Part shown: positions 13,155-20,221 of the stretch, piece by piece
Layout: each line of letters begins with the position of its first letter
Position numbering within the stretch: the stretch's first letter is position 1
Assembly: GCA_045632625.1 (NCBI GenBank)
Contig: JAZQWZ010000138.1
Location: forward strand, 1-27,562
DNA from: Scatosoma sp045632625
GTDB lineage: Bacteria > Bacillota > Clostridia > Christensenellales > Borkfalkiaceae
Length of the DNA: 27,562 bases
Reading direction: 5' to 3'
Translations under genes and position numbers: made by a program
Notes under the pieces: model-generated
Databases searched by the model: none
What the model was told of the DNA's origin: nothing
Seen by the model: the letters and a program-made list of their open reading frames with translations, nothing else

Positions 13155-14303
13155 ATGAAAAAAATTGCCCTTATCGGTTGTACCGGTTCCATAGGCAGAC
13201 AAGTGTGCGAAGTAGTGCGCGCGCAACCCGAGCAATTTGAAATTGTAAGTATGGTAGCGCACGGCTCTGCGCAAACTTTTTTAGAACAGGTGCGTGAATT
13301 TCAACCAAAGTACGCGGCGCTCGTCGATGAACGGGCGGCGTTGTCTATTGTAAACGATATTCCCGCCGGCGTACAATTTGCTTATGGCAAGCAAGCGGCG
13401 CTTGACGCTATCGAATACGGCGACGTAGCGTTTATCGCGGCAACCGGTTTTGCTGGTTTGGGATATAGTTTGCGCGCTGTGGAGCTGAAAAAGGATATTG
13501 CACTTGCCAACAAGGAAACGCTTGTTTGCGGCGGCGAACTGGTTATGCACAAAATCAAGGGGGCAGGTACGCGTTTAATGCCTGTCGACAGCGAACATTC
13601 GGCACTGTGGCAAGCGTTGAATTTCCGCGCGGACGCGCCTTTTAAACGCTTGATTATTACCGCGAGCGGCGGTCCTTTTTATGGATATAGCAAAGAACAG
13701 TTGCAAACGGTTACGCCCGCGTCGGCGCTCAAACATCCCACGTGGAATATGGGCGCGAAAATTACCATTGACTCGGCAACGCTACTCAATAAAGGGTTTG
13801 AAGTGATGGAAGCCAAATGGTTATACAACGCGCCTTTGGAAAAAATTTCCACGATTGTGCAACCGGAAAGCATTATTCACTCGATGGTGGAATTTGATGA
13901 CGGTTGCGTGATGGCACAAATGAGTTATCCGACCATGAAATTGCCCATTCAGCTTGCGCTGACGTATCCTAAGCGTTTGCCTTGCGGATTGCCGTCTATG
14001 GATTTTGCTAAGCTTGGCGCAATTCGGTTTTTGCCCTTAGAGCGTAAGGCGTTCCCGTGCTACGATTTGGCGCTGTCGGCATTAGAAGCAGGCGCGAATT
14101 ATCCCTGTGCTTTGAACGCCGCAGGCGAAGTGGCGGTGCGCGCGTTCCTGGACGGAAAATTGCCGTTTTTGGGGATTGCGGATGCGATGCAAGCGGCGTT
14201 GGAACAAACGAAAAAACAAGAAATTACCGATTATCAAGTACTCGTGGAAACGGACGAGCGCGCTCGCGCCTATGCAAAAGCGTACGTGGATAGCCGCGCG
14301 TAA
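13155..14303 (+). CDS. dxr: 1-deoxy-D-xylulose 5-phosphate reductoisomerase
   Basis: 382 aa. Converts DXP to MEP with NADPH and a divalent metal, the committed step of the non-mevalonate isoprenoid pathway that feeds uppS. Visible are the Rossmann motif ALIGCTGSIGRQ (5-16), LANKETLVCGGELV, the metal/substrate block PVDSEHSALWQAL, TASGGPFYG, and HPTWNMGAKITIDSATLLNK followed by GFEVMEAKWLY. The start at ATG 13155 matches the family N-terminus; the longer upstream frame only reads through cdsA. Confidence 0.95.
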   Translation: MKKIALIGCTGSIGRQVCEVVRAQPEQFEIVSMVAHGSAQTFLEQVREFQPKYAALVDERAALSIVNDIPAGVQFAYGKQAALDAIEYGDVAFIAATGFAGLGYSLRAVELKKDIALANKETLVCGGELVMHKIKGAGTRLMPVDSEHSALWQALNFRADAPFKRLIITASGGPFYGYSKEQLQTVTPASALKHPTWNMGAKITIDSATLLNKGFEVMEAKWLYNAPLEKISTIVQPESIIHSMVEFDDGCVMAQMSYPTMKLPIQLALTYPKRLPCGLPSMDFAKLGAIRFLPLERKAFPCYDLALSALEAGANYPCALNAAGEVAVRAFLDGKLPFLGIADAMQAALEQTKKQEITDYQVLVETDERARAYAKAYVDSRA

Positions 14304-14345
14304 AGATACAAAAGCAGGAAAATACAGTTTCGTAAGGGGTTTTAA

Positions 14346-15572
14346 ATGGGTATTTTATCCTTATTGCAGGCAGGAGTATGGAGAAGTATCGGCGGCGTAG
14401 TGCTTGCCGTTGCCATTTTGCTTGTAATGATTACCGTCCATGAATTTGGGCATTATATCGTGGGGCGCATTTTAGGGTTCAAAATCAATGAATTTTCTAT
14501 CGGGTTTGGCCCTGCGCTTTTCAAAAAACGCAGCAAGAAAAACGGACAGCTGTTTGCGTTGCGCGTTATTCCTTTGGGCGGATATTGCGCGTTTGACGGT
14601 GAAGACGAATTTGAGGAACCGCAAGAAAAAAACGAGCAGCCTTTCGACGAATTGCAAAAAGAAGGGGGCATGGACGAGGTTAATAACGAAGCCATGGACG
14701 AACCTGCGGAAAAGGCGGACGAATATCCTCAGCCGCAGGGCGCGCGTTTCAACGACCAAGCGCCTTGGAAACGTATTTTAGTATTGCTTGCCGGCGTTAC
14801 CATGAACTATATTTTAGCGTTAGTGCTTTTGATTATTATGGTGGGTGCATACGGTAAGCCTATGTGTATCGTGATGCCGATCGGGTACAACCAAGAAATG
14901 AGCGTTCCGCACGAAACTTGGGAAACACCGATTTTATCGCAAAGAGACGTTTTGCTGGAAATAAACGGCAAGAAAATTTCCATGGTCACCGATTGCATGG
15001 ACGCCTTAAAAGGGAAAAAAGCGGGCGATGAAGTGACGGTGACGGTGCTTCGCTATCAAGAAAATCAATGGAAAGAAAAAGACGTGACACTCGTTTTGCA
15101 TGCAGACGCAAACTTTAAAAACATGGGCGACGTGCAAACGCTGACGACGGTCATGGGCTTGGAAATATATATGACCACTATGCAACGCGGATTTTGGCAT
15201 ACTATCGGCGGCGCGTTGGATTATTCCTTGGAAATGGGCACGGCCGTGCTTCGTTCCTTAGGAGAGTTGTTGACGGGTAAATTGGGCTTAGACGCTGTCG
15301 GCGGACCAGTCACGACGATTACGACTACGGCACAAGCGGCGTCGACTAGTCCTTTTTCTTTCTTGTATATAGCGGCGTTTATCGGCGTTAACTTGGCGGT
15401 ATTCAATTTATTGCCCGTGCCTGCGCTGGACGGCTGTAAAATTATCTTTTGTTTAATTGAATGGATACGCAAAAAACCCGTCAATCGAAAAGTGGAAGCG
15501 ATTATCAATATCGTGGGCTTGTTCTTCTTGCTTGGCTTTGCTATTCTCATCGACGTTTTACAATTTTTCTAA
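14346..15572 (+). CDS. rseP: RIP-type site-2 metalloprotease (RseP/RasP family)
   Basis: 408 aa intramembrane zinc protease that cuts membrane-bound anti-sigma factors and signal-peptide remnants. The zinc site HEFGH is at residues 32-36 in the first membrane helix; NLLPVPALDGCK near the C-terminus has the LDG motif that supplies the third ligand. A PDZ-like domain lies at about 180-270. Odd: between the first helix and the PDZ (about 85-140) there is a strongly acidic, low-complexity insert rich in Glu, Asp and Asn, longer than usual for the family. AAGGGG precedes ATG 14346. Last gene of the pyrH operon. Confidence 0.92.
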   Translation: MGILSLLQAGVWRSIGGVVLAVAILLVMITVHEFGHYIVGRILGFKINEFSIGFGPALFKKRSKKNGQLFALRVIPLGGYCAFDGEDEFEEPQEKNEQPFDELQKEGGMDEVNNEAMDEPAEKADEYPQPQGARFNDQAPWKRILVLLAGVTMNYILALVLLIIMVGAYGKPMCIVMPIGYNQEMSVPHETWETPILSQRDVLLEINGKKISMVTDCMDALKGKKAGDEVTVTVLRYQENQWKEKDVTLVLHADANFKNMGDVQTLTTVMGLEIYMTTMQRGFWHTIGGALDYSLEMGTAVLRSLGELLTGKLGLDAVGGPVTTITTTAQAASTSPFSFLYIAAFIGVNLAVFNLLPVPALDGCKIIFCLIEWIRKKPVNRKVEAIINIVGLFFLLGFAILIDVLQFF

Positions 15573-15580
15573 AAAAATTA

Positions 15581-15617
15581 CACCTGTCAAGTAAAAATGC
15601 TTGACAGGTGCTTTTTT
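15581..15617 (+). terminator. Terminator of the pyrH-rseP operon, with embedded -35 box
   Basis: Perfect 11-bp stem CACCTGTCAAG / CTTGACAGGTG (15581-15591, 15600-15610) followed by CTTTTTT. The right arm contains TTGACA (15601-15606), the -35 of the next promoter. Confidence 0.92.
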
Positions 15618-15629
15618 ATGGTGTATAAT
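15601..15629 (+). promoter_or_regulatory. Promoter of ylxM-ffh-rpsP-khpA
   Basis: TTGACA (15601-15606), 17-bp spacer, TATAAT (15624-15629), a full consensus promoter. Its -35 and half of its spacer are the right arm and T run of the preceding terminator. Confidence 0.88.
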
Positions 15630-15663
15630 AGACGGGCAAAGGGTGAGAAAAGGGGGCGTTGCG

Positions 15664-15930
15664 ATGATTGACGATTTGAAATTTTTGCAACTTTGGGATT
15701 TGTATTCCCCGCTTTTAACGCCTACGCAACGGGAAATTACCGATTTGTATTTTAATTACGATTTATCGCTTGGGGAAATTGCCGAGCAAAAAAACGTATC
15801 CCGTCAAAGCGTTTCCGACTGTTTGCAAAAATGCAGAAAACAGCTGGAAAAATACGAAGAAAAATTAGGTTTTGCACGCACTATGCAGGAAATGCAGGCG
15901 CAAATTGATGCCTTGACGGCGCAAAAATAA
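15664..15930 (+). CDS. ylxM: YlxM-family DNA/SRP-associated HTH protein, 88 aa
   Basis: A short sigma-factor-region-4-like helix-turn-helix protein always linked to ffh in Firmicutes (UPF0122/p13); in streptococci it stimulates SRP GTPase. Family blocks are LLTPTQREITDLYFNYDLSL and NVSRQSVSDCLQKCRKQLEK YEEKLG. The ATG at 15664 follows AAGGGGG with a good gap; the longer frame would start inside the terminator. ffh begins 15 nt later. Confidence 0.9.
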   Translation: MIDDLKFLQLWDLYSPLLTPTQREITDLYFNYDLSLGEIAEQKNVSRQSVSDCLQKCRKQLEKYEEKLGFARTMQEMQAQIDALTAQK

Positions 15931-15945
15931 GAAAAAGGGGTTCGC

Positions 15946-17265
15946 ATGGCTTTATTCGGTGGATTATCGGAAAGATTAAATCATATATTTTCCAAGCTGA
16001 CCAAGCGCGGTAAGCTGACGGAGCTGGAAATCCGCACGGCAATGCGCGAAGTGCGCGTGGCGCTGTTGGAAGCGGACGTTAACTTGCGCGTGGCAAAACA
16101 ATTTATTGCGGAAGTTTCGGAAAAAGCAGTGGGGCAAGAAATTTTGTCTTCGCTCAATCCTGCGCAACAGGTAATCAAAATCGTCAACGACGAATTGATT
16201 GAGTTGATGGGCGCAAAAAATGCGAAATTAGAAGTTTCGCCCAAGCTCCCCACAGTGATTATGATGTGCGGTTTGCAGGGCGCGGGTAAAACGACGCTTT
16301 GCGGTAAGCTGGCGTTGCAACTGAAAAAACAAGGCAAAAATCCCTTGCTTGTAGCAGGCGATATTTACCGTCCCGCGGCAATTACGCAGCTGCAAGTGGT
16401 AGGGAAAAACGCGCAAACGGAAGTGTTTGAAAAGGGTACGCAGTCCCCTGTAAAAACGGCAAAACAAGCGATTGAGTATGCGAAATCGAAAGGCTACGAT
16501 ACGGTAGTACTCGATACGGCAGGGCGTTTGCAAATCGACGACACGCTCATGCAAGAGCTGGAAAATATCAAGAAAGAAGTGGAAGTGACGGAAACGTTAC
16601 TCGTCGTAGACGCTATGACCGGTCAAGAAGCGGTCAATGTGGCGCAAACGTTCAACGAACGCTTGGAAATTACGGGCGTTATCTTAACAAAGTTGGACGG
16701 TGATACGCGCGGCGGTGCATGCTTGTCCATTAAAGCGGTAACGGGCAAGCCCATTAAGTTTATCGGCGTGGGCGAAAAGCTGACCGATTTAGAGCCTTTC
16801 TATCCCGATAGAATGGCGTCGAGGATTTTGGGCATGGGCGACGTGCTTTCCTTGATTGAAAAGGCGCAGCAAGCGATTACGGAAGAAGACGCGAAGAAAA
16901 TGCAGCAAAAAATGCTTGCCAACACGTTCACGCTTTCCGATTATTTGCAACAATTTTCTATGATGAAGAAGATGGGCGGGGCGCAAGCCATGCTTTCCAT
17001 GCTCCCCGGCGCAAGCAAGTTAAAGGTAAACGAAGGGGATATCGACGAAAAGAAAATCGAACGAACGAAAGCGATTATTCTTTCCATGACGCAACAGGAA
17101 CGCGACAATCCCGCAGTGATTGACAGTAAAAGAAAACGCCGTATTGCGGCGGGTTCGGGTACGAGTGTACAGGAAATCAATCAACTGTTAAAACAATACG
17201 AGCAAACGAAGATGCTGATGAAGCAGCTCAAAGGCGGAAAGGGCCGTTTCCGTTTGCCGTTCTAA
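15946..17265 (+). CDS. ffh: Signal recognition particle protein Ffh (SRP54)
   Basis: 439 aa. GTPase that with 4.5S RNA targets nascent membrane and secreted proteins to FtsY and SecYEG. N domain residues 1-90; G domain with G1 GLQGAGKTT (109-117), DTAGRLQID (G3), TKLDGDTRGGA (G4) and the closing GVGEKLTDLEPFYPDRMASR; M domain with DYLQQFSMMKKMGG and the RNA-binding RRIAAGSGTS. The C-terminal Met-rich tail is short. AAAAGGGG precedes ATG 15946. SRP RNA is not in this window. Confidence 0.96.
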   Translation: MALFGGLSERLNHIFSKLTKRGKLTELEIRTAMREVRVALLEADVNLRVAKQFIAEVSEKAVGQEILSSLNPAQQVIKIVNDELIELMGAKNAKLEVSPKLPTVIMMCGLQGAGKTTLCGKLALQLKKQGKNPLLVAGDIYRPAAITQLQVVGKNAQTEVFEKGTQSPVKTAKQAIEYAKSKGYDTVVLDTAGRLQIDDTLMQELENIKKEVEVTETLLVVDAMTGQEAVNVAQTFNERLEITGVILTKLDGDTRGGACLSIKAVTGKPIKFIGVGEKLTDLEPFYPDRMASRILGMGDVLSLIEKAQQAITEEDAKKMQQKMLANTFTLSDYLQQFSMMKKMGGAQAMLSMLPGASKLKVNEGDIDEKKIERTKAIILSMTQQERDNPAVIDSKRKRRIAAGSGTSVQEINQLLKQYEQTKMLMKQLKGGKGRFRLPF

Positions 17266-17333
17266 ATGGTAACAAGCAGTGCAAACTGCAAAAAAAAGAA
17301 AAAATATTTTAAGATACTTTGGAGGTATATATT

Positions 17334-17627
17334 ATGGTTAAAATGAGACTTTTGAGAATGGGCGACAAGAAGAACCCTATCTATCGTGTAGTTGTTGTAG
17401 ACAGCAGAAAAGCTGCTACCGGCGAATATATCGAATGCGTTGGTCACTACAGACCTACCTGCGATCCCATCGAACTCACGATCGACGTTGAAAGAGCAAA
17501 AGACTGGCTTTCCAAGGGCGTTCAACCCACCGAAACGGTTAGAAACCTTCTCGTAAAGACGGGTGCAATGGAAAAGAGCGCAAAACTTAGCCCTGCAAAA
17601 ACCAAATCCAAAAAGAACGAAAAATAA
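17334..17627 (+). CDS. rpsP: 30S ribosomal protein S16
   Basis: 97 aa. MVKMRLLRMGDKKNPIYRVV is the family N-terminus (usually with R/K-rich MVKIRL), and VGHYRP and the basic C-terminal tail KTKSKKNEK complete it. ATG 17334 follows GGAGG (17321-17325). The interval from ffh holds a small hairpin with a GCAA tetraloop (stem GCAGT/ACTGC, about 17277-17290) but no terminator. khpA follows 35 nt later. Confidence 0.95.
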   Translation: MVKMRLLRMGDKKNPIYRVVVVDSRKAATGEYIECVGHYRPTCDPIELTIDVERAKDWLSKGVQPTETVRNLLVKTGAMEKSAKLSPAKTKSKKNEK

Positions 17628-17662
17628 GTAACCGCACCTAATCGGCTGTAAGGAGCAAAAAC

Positions 17663-17932
17663 ATGTTAGATTTAATCAAATACATCGTTGGCCAATTTGC
17701 CGAAGATACGGAAAACGTGGAATACTTGGTAAACGAAAAAGAACGCGCTATCGAAGTAACGGTTGTGCTTTCTCCTTCGGATATGGGTAAGGTAATCGGC
17801 AAACAAGGCAAAATTGCAAAAGCAATGCGTACGCTTGTACGCGCGGCTACGCCTGCTGACAGCAAAAAGTACGTTGTGGAAATTTGCGAACGCGGCAGCG
17901 AGGCGGCGAATAGCGAAGCGTCGGCGGAATAA
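17663..17932 (+). CDS. khpA: KH-domain RNA-binding protein KhpA (YlqC)
   Basis: 89 aa single KH domain. The GxxG loop is GKQG within GKVIGKQGKIAKAMRTLVRA, which contacts RNA. The family N-terminus LxxLIxYIVxxLVxxP appears here as LIKYIVGQFAEDTENVEY. KhpA pairs with KhpB (Jag) in Firmicutes and affects cell-division transcripts. Standard position between rpsP and rimM. The C-terminus has an unconserved Ala/Ser/Glu tail. Confidence 0.93.
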   Translation: MLDLIKYIVGQFAEDTENVEYLVNEKERAIEVTVVLSPSDMGKVIGKQGKIAKAMRTLVRAATPADSKKYVVEICERGSEAANSEASAE

Positions 17933-17960
17933 TTGCGGTTTTGTTTTTCTAACGCTAAAT

Positions 17961-17989
17961 AAAAGGCTTTCAAGCGGAAGCCTTTTTTT
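17961..17989 (+). terminator. Intrinsic terminator between khpA and rimM
   Basis: Stem AAAGGCTT / AAGCCTTT (17962-17969, 17978-17985) with a T run. It separates rimM from its usual partners or reduces its expression. I see no clear promoter between it and rimM. Confidence 0.8.
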
Positions 17990-18031
17990 GGCATATTGCG
18001 ATAATGAAAAAACAGCGAAAAAGGAGTGCTT

Positions 18032-18532
18032 ATGAAACGTTTAGTGCTTGCAGAAGTGTTAAAGCCGCAAGGAATTCGCGGAGAATTGAAAATTAAAACG
18101 TTCACCGATACCCCCGAAATTGTAAAGCAATTCGGCATGGTGTATATCGACGATGCGCCCTATAAAATTTTATCCTTCCGCGTCGGTAACGACGGGGCGG
18201 CATACGTGGGCTTACGCGGTATTCCCGATAGAAACGCGGCGGAGCTTTTCCGGGGTAAGCTTTTGGAAGGCAATCGCGAAGACGGACCGGAGCTGGAAGA
18301 AGGTCAATTTTATATTGTGGACGTAATCGGTCTTGCTTGCGAAACGGAAGAAGGGGAATTTTTAGGCAACGTTGTCGATATTAAAAATCTCTCGTCCGAT
18401 GTTTACACCATAGAAAAAGCAGGAAAAAGAATACTTTTCCCTGCCGTAAAAGGCGTTATTAAACGCATTGATTTGCAAGCGCAAAAGGTAATTATCGTCA
18501 AATCGATATTCGACGAAATTTCCGTAGACTAA
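18032..18532 (+). CDS. rimM: Ribosome maturation factor RimM
   Basis: 166 aa. 30S maturation factor binding S19 near the 16S rRNA 3' domain. N-terminal RimM domain: LVLAEVLKPQGIRGELKIKT and the GxAA-like GLRGIPDRNAAELFRG; C-terminal PRC barrel from EGQFYIVDVIGL onward. ATG 18032 is 5 nt after AAGGAG (a GTG 6 nt upstream overlaps the SD). trmD and rplS, its usual neighbours, are absent; the stop overlaps by 4 bp the stop of the convergent thiT gene. Confidence 0.93.
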   Translation: MKRLVLAEVLKPQGIRGELKIKTFTDTPEIVKQFGMVYIDDAPYKILSFRVGNDGAAYVGLRGIPDRNAAELFRGKLLEGNREDGPELEEGQFYIVDVIGLACETEEGEFLGNVVDIKNLSSDVYTIEKAGKRILFPAVKGVIKRIDLQAQKVIIVKSIFDEISVD

Positions 18533-19230
18533 TTCTTTTTGGGCTTCATGATTTTTGCCATGTCGTCCAGTGCGCCCGTTTTAGCAAGCGCAATCAACAC
18601 GGCAAGTGCGATAAGGCAATCCGCGGGAATGTAAATGCATTGATAAATGAACGAATACACAAACGCATTTGCCGTTGCCCAAGCAGGGAATTCCACCCAA
18701 ACAGCGTTTTCCAAGAAGAAAATCATGCCGGAAGATAAATGGAAAATAAAACGGACGGCGAAGGCACAAATACAGCCAAGCACAAGCGGTGTTATGCCTT
18801 TTTGCTTGCGTTGCATTCTTCCAAACAAGCCCATAAAGCAAACGCCGGTAAATGCAAGAAGGTAATCTAAAAGGAACGTCGCGGGGGTTAAAATATAAGG
18901 GTCTTCAATAAAATTGAGCAACCCATGTACGAGACCAACGAGAAGTCCATCGGCAAAACCGTATACGTAGGCGTATAACAAAATAGGCACAAGCGAGGCG
19001 AGCGTTATCGAACCGCCGTATTGCACGGGGCTAACTTTTATAAACGAAAGCGTAAAAGACATGGATACGCAAACGCCTGCAAAAGCCACCTTTTTCGCGT
19101 CCAGCTTCTTGCTTTTAAGTGCGCTGATAAGGGCAATCACACCGATAAGGATAACGACCGCGCCGATAGATATGTAGCGCACCACGTTGGTTGTTTTTTC
19201 GCTCACTTCGAGCAGGGAATAAAGAAACAT
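18529..19230 (-). CDS. thiT: ECF-type thiamine transporter substrate-binding subunit ThiT
   Basis: 233 aa polytopic membrane protein of the ThiT family, the thiamine-capturing S component that uses a shared EcfAA'T module. Diagnostic stretches are FTLSFIKVSPVQYGGSITLA, LASLVPILLYAYVYGFADGL, NFIEDPYILTPATFLLDYLL and the C-terminal helices with RFIFHLSSGMIFF. It is about 30-40 residues longer than most ThiT proteins because of an N-terminal membrane helix (about 17-38). AAGGAG precedes ATG 19230. A TPP riboswitch and terminator upstream confirm the substrate. The ECF ATPases are not in this window. Confidence 0.9.
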   Translation of the reverse strand: MFLYSLLEVSEKTTNVVRYISIGAVVILIGVIALISALKSKKLDAKKVAFAGVCVSMSFTLSFIKVSPVQYGGSITLASLVPILLYAYVYGFADGLLVGLVHGLLNFIEDPYILTPATFLLDYLLAFTGVCFMGLFGRMQRKQKGITPLVLGCICAFAVRFIFHLSSGMIFFLENAVWVEFPAWATANAFVYSFIYQCIYIPADCLIALAVLIALAKTGALDDMAKIMKPKKN

Positions 19231-19267
19231 AAAAAACTCTCCTTTTCCGTCGTAAACGTTTTTCTAA

Positions 19268-19294
19268 GAAAAAAACCACGCAGTTTTTGCGTGG
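19268..19294 (-). terminator. Riboswitch-controlled terminator ahead of thiT
   Basis: On the minus strand stem CCACGCA / TGCGTGG (19288-19294 and 19276-19282) with a T run. It lies between the TPP aptamer and the thiT SD, the place expected for a ligand-dependent terminator. Confidence 0.85.
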
Positions 19295-19347
19295 GTAAGG
19301 CCGTTTTTGTATGCTTCGCCTAACAAAAAAAGGCAAAACGGATATAA

Positions 19348-19430
19348 AACGTCTATCAATCTCTCGCTCAGGTATTACCCTGCCGATTCAAATGGTATAA
19401 TCTCAGCCCAAAATAGGCACCCACGACGGA
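19348..19430 (-). ncRNA. TPP (thiamine pyrophosphate) riboswitch
   Basis: On the minus strand the aptamer core is present: GGGTGCC, then GGGCTGAGAT, then GGGTAATACCTGAGCGAGAG, the THI-box CUGAGA and the ACCUGAG elements. P1 can close by CGTC/GACG. TPP binding should favour the terminator at 19268-19294 and switch thiT off. Confidence 0.93.
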
Positions 19431-19448
19431 TATTTTATTTGTACGTTT

Positions 19449-19477
19449 ATTATAATACAAGAAAAACGCGATGTCAA
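19449..19477 (-). promoter_or_regulatory. Promoter of the TPP riboswitch-thiT transcript
   Basis: On the minus strand TTGACA (19477-19472), 17-bp spacer, TATAAT (19454-19449), all consensus. A second TTGAC in the opposite orientation begins at 19482, but no -10 matches it. Confidence 0.88.
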
Positions 19478-19509
19478 GCGTTTGACGAAAAAAAACAGGA
19501 GTAAAAAAT

Positions 19510-20094
19510 ATGCGATACGATTTTTACGCGTATATGGACAGAATGAAATATATCAAGCGTTGGCAACTTATGCGTTCCGTGCGCGAAGAAACGGTGATGG
19601 AGCACTCGTATTCCGTTACGCTTTTAAGCCACGCGCTTGCTACTATACATAACAAGGAATTTGGCGGAAATGCGGACGTTTTGAAAACGGTGCTGTATGC
19701 AACGTACCACGAAACGGGCGAAGTTATGACGGGAGATTTGCCCACGCCGATTAAATATTACAACCGCAACATTCACGGCGCGTATAAAGAGCTTGAAAAC
19801 AGCGCGTGTGAAAAAATCGTGGGAATGTTACCTGAAAAAATGCAGGAAGAAATTAAACCGTACGTGCTTGCGGACGAGGACAGTATAGAATACAAGCTGG
19901 TAAAAGCGGCGGATAAGCTGGCGGCGTATATCAAATGCTTGGAAGAATTGCGCGCGGGCAACGGTGAGTTTGTAAAAGCCAAGAAAAGCATTGAAAAGGA
20001 TTTAAAAGAACGCAATATGCCTGAAATCAACTACTTTTTAAAACATTTTATCGGCTCGTTTGAGCTTACTTTGGATGAATTAGAAGGTTTTTAA
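19510..20094 (+). CDS. yfbR: YfbR-like HD-domain 5'-deoxynucleotidase, 194 aa
   Basis: HD-superfamily metal-dependent phosphohydrolase of the YfbR group, removing phosphate from dNMPs. Matches to the E. coli enzyme: RW at 17-18, H32 in EHSYSV, H67, E71 and D76 in YHETGEVMTGDLPTPIKYYN, and D135 in KAADKL. The HD pair itself reads H67-E68, so the metal ligand Asp is Glu. AGGAG lies just before ATG 19510. I cannot find a good promoter for it; the interval carries the divergent thiT control region. Confidence 0.85.
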   Translation: MRYDFYAYMDRMKYIKRWQLMRSVREETVMEHSYSVTLLSHALATIHNKEFGGNADVLKTVLYATYHETGEVMTGDLPTPIKYYNRNIHGAYKELENSACEKIVGMLPEKMQEEIKPYVLADEDSIEYKLVKAADKLAAYIKCLEELRAGNGEFVKAKKSIEKDLKERNMPEINYFLKHFIGSFELTLDELEGF

Positions 20095-20122
20095 GGCAAA
20101 ACCTAAACTTTTTTGAAAATTT

Positions 20123-20164
20123 CACGTTTTTTTTCAACTACTTTTAAGAAAACGTGGGTATAAT
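20123..20164 (+). promoter_or_regulatory. Putative promoter with upstream inverted repeat, ahead of the HtrA-type protease
   Basis: TATAAT (20159-20164) lies behind an inverted repeat CACGTTTT (20123-20130) / AAAACGTG (20149-20156). A -35 is not convincing. An activator or repressor could bind the repeat, which ends 2 bp before the -10. Confidence 0.45.
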
Positions 20165-20221
20165 ATAATAAAGGACTGCACGAATTGCGTGTAACGACCG
20201 ACCAAATGGAAGGGGGTACTT

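Noticed and set aside
17988..18031. A promoter for rimM (TTGGCA plus ATAATG)
   Set aside because: The spacing between the two boxes is about 7 bp, far too short.
19482..19510. A plus-strand promoter for the yfbR-like gene starting at TTGACG
   Set aside because: The -10 position would be at the start codon and does not resemble TATAAT.
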